Assembly (NCBI GenBank): GCA_005801485.1
Contig: SYDM01000095.1
Location: 1 to 5,670, forward strand
Source of the DNA: Rickettsiales bacterium
GTDB lineage: Bacteria; Pseudomonadota; Alphaproteobacteria; Pelagibacterales; Pelagibacteraceae
Length of the DNA stretch: 5,670 nt
Reading direction: 5' to 3'
Shown here: piece after piece, positions 5,563 to 5,670 of the stretch
Layout: the number at the start of each line of letters is the position of its first letter
How positions within the stretch are numbered: the first letter of the stretch is position 1
Program-made: the position numbers and the translations under genes
The notes under the pieces: generated by a model
Seen by the model: only the letters and a program-made list of their open reading frames with translations
Told to the model about the DNA's origin: nothing
The model's database searches: none

Positions 5563-5670
5563 TTAAAATGCAAATAATATAATTAGGGCGATAACTAATC
5601 CAAATAGACCAGTTGCTTCAGCTAAAGCAAATCCTAAAAGTAAATTAGGAAATTGTTTTTGAGCTGCTGA
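5563..5670 (-). CDS. atpE: F0 ATP synthase subunit c (AtpE), N-terminus cut by window edge
   Basis: Subunit c forms the proton-driven rotor ring of F0. Only the last 35 codons are in the window, so roughly the first half of this usually 75-80-residue protein lies to the right. Visible are the end of the polar loop (AAQKQFPN) and the second membrane helix, GFALAEATGLFGLVIALIIL. The proton-binding carboxylate is the Glu in ALAEATG (codon at 5619-5617). The frame ends with TAA at 5565-5563. The order c, b', b is the usual alphaproteobacterial F0 order, which suggests atpB (subunit a) lies further right. Confidence 0.95.
   Translation of the reverse strand, partial: SAAQKQFPNLLLGFALAEATGLFGLVIALIILFAF

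Overview
This AT-rich, gene-dense window looks like the genome of a marine, low-GC alphaproteobacterium, SAR11-like in character. The evidence is a proteorhodopsin of the type common in such bacteria, an F0 ATP synthase operon with two different b-type subunits (b' and b) and no F1 genes among them, very short spacers and overlapping genes. The exact clade cannot be fixed from the sequence alone; other low-GC proteorhodopsin-bearing alphaproteobacteria such as HIMB59-like lineages remain possible.

Layout from left to right. Positions 1-3105 hold three carotenoid genes on the minus strand, read crtI (3105-1633), crtB (1633-779), crtY (792 and on past the left edge). They overlap by 1 and 14 bases and so form one tight operon. 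A 53-base divergent spacer follows, then a plus-strand gene for a 78-residue protein with two CDGSH iron-sulfur motifs (3159-3395). A 231-base spacer carries two back-to-back palindromes and a likely promoter, and leads to the proteorhodopsin gene (3627-4403, plus). A strong hairpin terminator (4421-4456) separates it from the convergent F0 ATP synthase genes on the minus strand: atpE (partial, right edge), the b' gene (5542-4967) and the b gene atpF (4970-4473).

How the genes work together: CrtB makes phytoene, CrtI desaturates it to lycopene and CrtY cyclises lycopene to beta-carotene, the precursor of retinal. The cleavage enzyme (blh/15,15'-dioxygenase) and the GGPP synthase (crtE) are not in the window; they may lie beyond the left edge. 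Retinal binds a lysine in proteorhodopsin, which pumps protons out in light. The resulting proton gradient can drive the ATP synthase whose membrane subunits are encoded next door. The window therefore places chromophore precursor synthesis, a light-driven pump and part of a main consumer of the gradient side by side.

No gene family here is wholly new. The least explained parts are the tandem-CDGSH protein placed between pigment genes and pump, and the double palindrome just upstream of the pump. No RNA genes, mobile elements or CRISPR arrays were seen.
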